Shown: piece after piece, positions 57,186 to 64,000 of the stretch | How positions within the stretch are numbered: the stretch's first letter is position 1 | Layout: every line of letters begins with the position of its first letter | Assembly: GCA_002007465.1 (NCBI GenBank) | Contig: LNAC01000767.1 | Location: forward strand, 124,001 to 188,000 | Direction: 5' to 3' | Source: Ailurus styani | Taxonomy: Eukaryota > Chordata > Mammalia > Carnivora > Ailuridae | Length of the DNA: 64,000 nt | The notes under the pieces: generated by a model | Databases searched by the model: none | Told to the model about the DNA's origin: nothing | What the model saw: the letters and a program-made list of their open reading frames with translations, nothing else | Program-made: the position numbers and the translations under genes

Positions 57186-58040
57186 AAATAGCAATTCTTA
57201 AGACTCAGGAGTAAAATGAAATAAATGATCCATTAACTGTGTTCCTATTTGGTGGCATAGAAACACATAAAATAACTACTCTGATGACTTTAAAACACAG
57301 TACTTTGAATATCTATCTTTAGTGAATCTTAAGGATAGAAAGAACCAAAAGTATTAAACTGTTTTCAGTAATATAAGTTGGTGGTAGTGGTGCAAGATTA
57401 TTTTATTAGATGTGTGTCAGTTGTAGGATATATCGAATGTGTATTATGACAGTGTAATGCATGTTTGGAGGGAGATGCACTAAAAACCATATATTACAGT
57501 TGCCCATTTTGATTGTATTTTTTATCTCATGAGGTTTTTCTTTTCATTGCAACAAAAATAATCCTAGTTTGACTAGTGAAGAGCTGGGGAAAAAAACGAC
57601 AATGCAGTAGCAAAGAGCAGCTCTATATTCCATTTGCGATCTCTAAGTACTATTTTATACCAAAAGGAGTCTAGATTCCTTGGAGAAATGCCTAATTATT
57701 CATCTAGGAAAATATAAGAAACCATGGAAACTCTACACTACAAATAATTTAGTTTCTTCAACAAAATTTTGCTCAAAAAATAAAATTGACAGGGAAAGAT
57801 TTTATACATAAAATGATATTTGAGAGGCATATTAACCAATCACAATATATGGATGCTATTTGGTTTGTTTGATTTAAACAAACTACTTTTTAAAGAAGGT
57901 TATAAAACAGGAAAATGTTAAAACTAATGATATATGGTAGTAAAAAACTATTATTACTTTTTAAAGGTGATAATGCAATTATGGTTATCACTTTTGATGA
58001 TTACTTAGCTTACAGAAATACAGACAGAAATATTTACAAA
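57186..58040. other. Unassigned AT-rich sequence
   Basis: Nothing recognised. Confidence 0.45.
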
Positions 58041-58239
58041 TGGCTCAGTTGGTTTCCCGTCTGCCTTTCTCTCGGGTCACGATCTCAAGGTTCTAGGATC
58101 AAGTCCCACACTGGGCTCCCGGCTCAGCAAGGAGTCTGCTTCCCCTCTCCCTCTGCCCCTTCTCCCTGCTCGGGCTCTCTTTCTCTCTCTCAAATAAATA
58201 AAATCTTAGGCAAAAAAAAGCATCATCTTAAAAAAAAAA
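58041..58239 (+). mobile_element. CAN-SINE, 5'-truncated
   Basis: Starts at tggctcagttggtttcccgt, lacking the ggggcgcctggg head; continues gtcacgatctcaaggttcta, ctcagcaaggagtctgcttc and tail aaataaataaaatcttaggc with two A runs. No duplication found. Confidence 0.92.
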
Positions 58240-59905
58240 TGTTCTCATGTCTGAGATAAGCTTCCAAAACATCTTGAAGATGGATGGTCGAGTACATATT
58301 TAATAGTTAGATGAAATACCGCTTTGTCTTTTCATTTGCCGAAGTTGTCAGTGAATTCATCACATCCTTTTTTCTACTTTTACATGTTTGAAGTTTTATT
58401 AAAAAAACAAAAAACAAAGACAAAAACAAAAGACAACAGCTAAAACTCCACTTCTACCACAGGCACTCAGTCACCAGTTCAGCTGGTGTTTACTTGGCTT
58501 ACTCCCCAGCATCACGACATCCCAAGCAGCTCTCCAGCTCTAATACACTGGTTTAAAATACCCTGGTTATTCCCAAATCCCCATTTCTCCCAATATTTTA
58601 ATCTGTTTACTTCTTTTCTTATCTACTTCTTCTTTTACAATTTGCTCACTCAGTTTTTCCCCTCTCTCTTCCTTACCACCTTCTCCCTCATGTTCACCTT
58701 TTAAGCTCTTCCTCAAAACACGAGAAAATTTGCCTTATTTCTAATTTAATTTTATTCTCTCAACTCCTTCATCTCTACTCATTGAAGAAGGTACATGTTT
58801 TTGCGTGAAAGGTAAACCATTTACTATTTTAGGAAATAAAATTCTGTGTTTCTATTTCATCATTGAAAACTTTTGTATCACACCATCTCCGACCATCAAA
58901 GTAGCCCAACAAAAACAATTCTGGCTTGGTAAAAAGGCTTGAAAATAAACTTTTTTTTAATACTTAGAGGAATGATAAAATAAAAGTAGTAACTACTACC
59001 TATTGAGTACTATTATGCACTTACTTAACCTTCATAATAATTTTATCATATAGAGTCTATCAGGATTTCTGTTATTTACTATTTATGGTTTACTATTTCT
59101 ATTACTGATACCCTAAAAAGATTCTCTAGCATTATATTTACATATGGACAGTCTTCAACCAAAAAATTACTCTTGGCCTTTGTTTGCACATCCATGCCTT
59201 CTTGGAAGAAGGCATTATGCAAACTCACTTCAGTTCCTTTTTCCCTCTCTTTTCTGTGAAGCCAGTCACTCCAAAGGCGGTCTATCTTCAGACTACTACA
59301 TATTGAGGAACTCTCCTAGAAGGTGCAAAATTCTGTATGTTGCTGAGTTTAATGTTTCAATATGGGACAAAGTATTTGGAAGTCCACCACTTGAAGATCT
59401 TAATCTACATCTTTAACTTAGCTATTATCAATAACAAAGCTGACAAATGTAACTTCATTTCTCTGACAATTTGGGAAATAGCTCTTTCAATCTCACCAAT
59501 CTCTGTTAAGTGTTGGAAAGTTGGACAATTTGCCCAAGTCATAAACCTAGAACATGGCGTGGCATAAAGAGACTAGATTTCAGGCCACCAAACCCAGAGA
59601 TCATGTTCTTCCTCATTTTCCTATACTAAGAATCCTTCAAGTCTTGTTTATTATCCTTTACCTACTATGGATCTGGCATTATTTACTTGTTCAAATATTG
59701 GGAGTGATGGTTTATTGGAGGTTTCTTAACACTGTATATTTTTAACTATAATGGTTTTTACAGGTATTTGAATAAATGGATCATTATGTGATCATTATTT
59801 TTCAAAACGAAGGGAGGATATTGAAATATAATCTATGCCTTGTTTATTTCTGATGTACAACCAGTAAAAAATCATTAAAATTTGGGGAAAAAATTTGTTA
59901 TACAC
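58240..59905. other. Unassigned sequence
   Basis: Pyrimidine-rich on the plus strand at 58440-58720. A MIR-like antisense trace at 59530-59620 is too weak to call. Frames at 59144-59745 show no family resemblance. Confidence 0.4.
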
Positions 59906-59908
59906 CAC

Positions 59909-60195
59909 TGCTATAGACCAAATGTGCCCCCCCATTCATATGTTGAAACCAAATCCCCAAAGTGGAGGTATCTGCAGGTGGGGCCCCTAGGAGGTGATTA
60001 GGTCATGAGGGTGGTGATCTCATAAATAGGATTAGCGATCTTCTAAAAGAGGCCCTAAAAATATCCCTCAATCCTTCCACTATGTAAAGATACGAGAAGA
60101 TGTCCATCTATGAACCAGGAAGTGGGTCCTCACTAGACACCAAAGTGCCAGAACCCTGATCTGGACTTCCCAGTCTTGCAATATATTTTCTTAGG
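59909..60195 (+). mobile_element. MaLR-type LTR, 3'-truncated
   Basis: Starts tgctatagaccaaatgtgcc, then cattcatatgttgaaaccaa, ggtgattaggtcatgagggt, cataaataggattagcgatc, ctatgaaccaggaagtgggt and ctggacttcccagtcttgca. The end of the LTR (terminal cagcctgaacggactaa-like part) is missing. ERVL-MaLR is the most likely class. Confidence 0.8.
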
Positions 60196-62340
60196 ACCAT
60201 AAATTTGGCATCATTTCAAGTTGAAATGTAGTTAGGTACCAATTTTGTCAATTCCCACTTAACTTTACAATAGGAAAGCTATTTATTAAAAGTTAATACC
60301 TCATGAAAGTTCAACCATAATTTAAAATATGGGAAATAAGTTATCATTTTCCTTCAGTCTGAATAATTAGGAAAATGCCAAGTTAAACAGAAATTTGATC
60401 TATAATATTATTCAATATTAGATAAGTTAAAGATCCTGTAAAAGAAATAATTAGAATCATGTTAAAAATAAATCTTTTCCTTTAAATTCAAGGTTTTCTT
60501 CTGATTTTTTAATGAAAATAAGTGTTACTTGAAAGTCTTAATTTTTTTTCAATTTTAAAATCAAAAAGTGAGGAAATTCTTTAAAAAACCTCAAATTAAA
60601 TTTGCGACTCACTGATGCCCTATTTGACAGTTGAAGGATTCCTGAAATAAGAAAGTTTTCTGTACTGATAAAGTGGAATATTGGAAAAGGCAGATGCTAC
60701 CTTTGCCTTGAATTACAAAAGTAAAATCTGTAGTTTTCTACCATTTGCAAAGGTTACTTGAAGAAGTCAGCAATAAAATTCAAGTTTAAGTCAAATGTCG
60801 CAGTTTTGCAAGTCATAGTTCACTAAATATAAAATGTATTTGAAATTAAGGGAGATTCTACTGTGTTGACACCAGTAACCAACTACCCTCTAGTGTTCTG
60901 TGACTTTAGACTCACAATCAAGCCTGTCAGAAAAGAAACCAATCCAGCAATTTGCAGAACTGTATCCACAGGGAGTCCAATAATGATAACACTTTTGTCC
61001 TACATAATATTCTTCAGGTCACAGTATTATGTCAGATCCCCATCTCTAATGTCAGCATATAGTTGAATACATTTCAGAAAGAGAAGTAGTTTATAGATTT
61101 TAGAGTCTGAAAAAGATGTAAATGCTGTAAGAATAACAGTAAGCTTATGGCAAGTTCTTGTTTAAGAGAAATTTATTCCATCAAATTCTAACTTTAAAAT
61201 TCATGAAACAACTCACAAGCATGCCTCTACATTCTAGAATTTACAGAAATGCCCTGTTACCCACTGTCCAGCTGTTGTAAATAAATTTGATAGCTTTCCC
61301 CAGACTCTGAGAGTATAAGAAAAAATCAGGCATATGAATCTGGGCACAAAAGGCTGATTTTACCCCCACTCTGCTCTGGCATATCACATACCCGCCTACA
61401 CTGCTCCTCTCTCAAGTTTTTCATCATTCTCTGAAGTGACAGAATGGAGGAAAGAAGGATGTTTTAAAGTTAAAAGCATTCCATTTAAAGCACTCACATT
61501 TATTCTGAGAAAAGACTACATCCTCAAACACTATGTTTGTTTGTCTATGGAGTAATCCAGTGTGCTGAAACACAGTAATTCAAAGTTTTCCACATAGTGA
61601 CAAATTGAGTTGAATGAAAATTAATCAAGTTTTATGACAATCCATAAGGATTTTAAGATAACCAACAACAAAAACAGAACTAAGTGAATGTTTTGTAATT
61701 TTTAAATTTTAGTCTCTGTAAGTTTTCAGTTATTCTGTACATTTAAATATGGCAAAAATAGAAGAAAATTATTCTAACAGAGGTCAGACTGAACAAAGTA
61801 GTATTCACAGATTCTAGAATTTCTTTTTTTCCTTTTTTTTCCCCACACATTTACCTATCTTTCATCTGTTTCTGATTATATCTATATCCGTCACTATATC
61901 TCCAGATACATTTATCACCTATTGTCAGCCCTTTTAAGGAGGGAAACCTATGGCTGAAAATTTCTTTTTAGTTCAAAGTATCTAAATATATAAAAATTTT
62001 TAAAAAGTTATTTGCTTCAATGGACTATACAGTCAGTTCAAAGAGAAATAGAGAGCAAATACATAAATACTTTATCAGATGATTAAGGATTTCTAGAGGA
62101 GAAAAAGCCCTAATTTTTCCTTCTAAAAAATGGTATCAAATGTTTTTAGTAGAAAAATATTTTTTCATCCCTATCCCTTTCTACTGGACCATCTCAATTT
62201 GTATGTAAATATGCTTCAATATTGTCCACCCTAAAGTACTATTCTTCCCAAGTCCCTCTTGCCTCTTTAGTAACCATCATGGTAGTTTCCAGCAAAGGTG
62301 TTAATTCTATCTCCTATACTTTCTGCATTATCATAAGCAA
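60196..62340. other. Unassigned AT-rich sequence
   Basis: More than 2 kb with no recognisable repeat or exon. The 67-codon frame at 60863-61066 is unsupported. Confidence 0.45.
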
Positions 62341-62344
62341 ATTT

Positions 62345-62510
62345 GATAGAAGTATACTGGTTTCTTTACCTATAAAATGCGAATAATAATAATAATACCT
62401 ATTTCCTATGGTTATTATGGAACTTTAAAGTTAATACATGTAAAATGTTTTAAAATAATACGTAGACATTAAGTGTTCAATACCTGTTAACTAGTATCAT
62501 TATGCATGCA
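62345..62510 (+). mobile_element. MIR element
   Basis: ggtttctttacctataaaat, ataataataatacctatttc, ttaatacatgtaaaatgttt and agtgttcaatacctgttaac give the MIR 3' half, with a short (AAT)n expansion. Confidence 0.75.
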
Positions 62511-62629
62511 CTTAAAAACAAATTTTGAGAAAGTTTGCTACTCTCGGGATCTAGTGTTTTCCAATGTTGCTTCTCTCCCCACTATTTCATGCAACCATTT
62601 CCTAAGTCACCAGTGTTGTGAATTCAAAT

Positions 62630-62725
62630 GAATGCTTGTATTTTCTTTTTATACTGTGTCTTTCTCAGTGTTTGCACATAGAAAGTCCTAAATAAGTATC
62701 TGTTGACTGACTGATTGGATGCATG
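62630..62725 (+). mobile_element. L2 3' end fragment
   Basis: gtttgcacatagaaagtcct followed by aaataagtatctgttgactg and actgattgg, an L2 terminus. Confidence 0.55.
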
Positions 62726-62727
62726 AT

Positions 62728-62985
62728 TTAATTAGGTCATTAGGGTGAGGCCCTCATGAATGGGATTAGTGCCCTTAAAAGAGAGATCCTATTGAACTCT
62801 CTAGCCCCTTTCGCTATGTGAGGATACAATGAGAAGTCCGTGTCCCAGAAGAGAACTCTCACCTGATCATGCTGGTACCCTGATCTCACATTTCCAGCCT
62901 CCAGAACTGTGAAAAATGTATTTATTATGCTTATAAGTTACTCACTCTGTGTTCTTTTGCTACAGCAGCTGGAAGAGACTAAGAA
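62728..62985 (+). mobile_element. MaLR-type LTR, 5'-truncated
   Basis: ttaggtcattagggtgaggc, catgaatgggattagtgccc, ctatgtgaggatacaatgag, atgctggtaccctgatctca, ccagcctccagaactgtgaa and ttttgctacagcagctggaa. Same family as 59909-60195 but covering the 3' part. It leads directly into MaLR internal sequence. Confidence 0.85.
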
Positions 62986-64000
62986 AATCAGTGCCCAGAA
63001 GTGAAGGTGCTGCTGCAGAAAAAACCTAAAATTGTATAGTGGCTTTGAACCAGATAATGGATAGAGGGTGGAAGAGTTTTGAGGTTTATGCTAACAAAAG
63101 CCTACACTGCCATGAATGAAGTATTAAAAAGCAAGTCTGGTGAGGATTCAGAAAAAGAAGGCTGTAGGGAGAATGTTAGTTCTGTTAGAGAGTACCTAAG
63201 TGGTGGTGAATAATATGTCAGTAAAAATATGAATGTTAAAGACCATTCTAATAAAGTCTCAGGTGGAAATGGGGAACACGTTATTGAAAAATGGAAGGCC
63301 ACCTTTGTTGTAAGGCAGCAAAGAATTTGGCAGAATTGCGTTTGTGTCCTAGTGTTTCATGGAACATAGAATTTGTGAGCTACGAAATTGAGTATTTGAC
63401 AGAAGCTATTTCTTTTTTTCTTTATAATTTTATTTAATAAAAGTATATATTTAAGGTTGCAACATGATGGATTTGACTACATATACATAGTGAAATGATT
63501 ACTACAGCCAAGCTAATTAATATATCTCATCACAAAGTGAAATCATTTCTAAGCAAAGTGTTGAAGGTGCAGCTTGGCTTCTCTTGAATGCTGATAGCAA
63601 AGTGAGAGAAGAAAGAAATGACTTAAAAGATGGAATTGTTAATCAAAAAGGAAGAACTTAAAAATTTGGAAAATTCTCAGCCTACCCACATATAAAAAGT
63701 GAGAAAGCATGTTTTGAAGAGAACACTAATGGTGTGTGACCAAGAGAGCTTCTGGTAAGATTAGTATGGGTATTAACCAAAAACCTATTCAGCCACTCCA
63801 GCAGAGAAACAGCTATTTTGAATTGAAGGGGAAAGAGACTGAAAGAAATGAAGAAAAGTGTTGGGACTTCTTAGATTTTATAGGATGGGACATAGAGCTA
63901 TTATTGACATAGCACATGTAATATTCTTAAGACAAGGAGAGAAGGACCCCACAGGTGATTCAGAGATTATCAAGTCTGCCTCCACAGGTTTAAAAGGGAG
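62986..64000 (+). mobile_element. MaLR internal region, degenerate, runs off the window
   Basis: After the LTR the text gtgaaggtgctgctgcagaa, gaagagttttgaggtttatg, gaaaaagaaggctgtaggga, gtgttgaaggtgcagcttgg, aaatttggaaaattctcagc and agccactccagcagagaaac matches the internal part of MaLR elements. No frame of useful length survives, and an L1 fragment interrupts it. This is an ancient non-functional endogenous retroelement. Confidence 0.8.
63412..63532 (-). mobile_element. L1 3' UTR fragment inserted in the MaLR
   Basis: ataattttatttaataaaag, tttaaggttgcaacatgatg, tacatagtgaaatgattact and acagccaagctaattaatat are antisense L1 3' UTR. The MaLR text breaks off at cagaagctatttct and resumes at atttctaagcaaagtgttga, so the fragment is an insertion. 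The repeated atttct may be part of a target duplication. Confidence 0.75.

Larger units (their letters stand above)
45198..64000 (-). other. EYS: Upstream intron (5' side of the exon), continuing past the window
   Basis: If the gene call is right, the 18.8 kb to the right of the exon is intron. It holds L1 3' ends, five SINEs inside or beside them, MaLR LTR copies and unassigned AT-rich DNA. I looked for another laminin-G or EGF-like minus-strand frame with splice sites here and saw none. Confidence 0.65.

Noticed and set aside
1447..58239. tRNA-like heads of the SINEs as possible tRNA genes
   Set aside because: They are the tRNA-derived 5' parts of SINEs and do not form a complete cloverleaf with an acceptor stem.
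1..64000. CRISPR arrays, phage genes or bacterial operons
   Set aside because: No regularly spaced repeats, no prokaryotic gene layout; the sequence is clearly mammalian.

Overview
The window is nuclear DNA from a carnivoran mammal. It is AT-rich and mostly non-coding. It carries 19 recognisable tRNA-derived carnivore SINEs (CAN-SINE/SINEC), several carnivore-type L1 3' ends, and older mammalian repeats (MIR, L2, MaLR LTRs, a Charlie-like DNA transposon). The youngest SINEs have the 'gcctacttgtgatctctctc' tail and others have 'ctgcttgtgttccctctctcgctg' tails. From memory these suggest a caniform, probably arctoid and possibly mustelid genome. That species-level reading is inference.

One protein-coding element is supported: a 113-bp exon on the minus strand (45197 down to 45085). 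It has an almost uninterrupted ~40-nt pyrimidine tract, a CAG acceptor, a CAG|GTAAAA donor and exactly one open frame. It encodes the C-terminal end of a laminin-G domain (the F-x-G-C motif and the closing cysteine). I assign it to EYS (eyes shut homolog, a secreted photoreceptor protein), whose very large introns fit the gene-poor surroundings. On this reading 45198-64000 is the upstream intron and 1-45084 the downstream intron; no second exon was found.

Layout. 1-5 kb: an LTR 3' end, an old interspersed repeat with a TA/TG microsatellite, a young SINE, an L2 and an ERV-like LTR. 5-19 kb: MIR, MLT1-like LTR, SINEs, an ERV-like LTR, an unexplained CpG-bearing block at 11.2-11.4 kb, and an old minus-strand L1 at 16.6-18.5 kb. 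19-37 kb: SINE and L2 copies, a long quiet stretch (19.9-27.1 kb), a striking Z-DNA-prone palindrome at 27.14 kb, L2 at 31-32 kb, and a Charlie-like DNA transposon carrying a tiny L1 insertion at 33.4 kb. 37-45 kb: a plus-strand L1 with an inserted SINE, and more SINEs. 45.1 kb: the exon. 46-58 kb: dense L1 and SINE nesting, including a three-level nest at 50.5-51.8 kb. 58-64 kb: quiet sequence, then two MaLR LTR copies, the second followed by about 1 kb of MaLR internal sequence that is itself broken by an L1 fragment.

There is no operon, CRISPR array, phage or other self-contained system. The open reading frames of 60-154 codons are chance frames or decayed L1 ORF2 remnants. Repeat family assignments come from recognising consensus sequence by eye, not from a database search.
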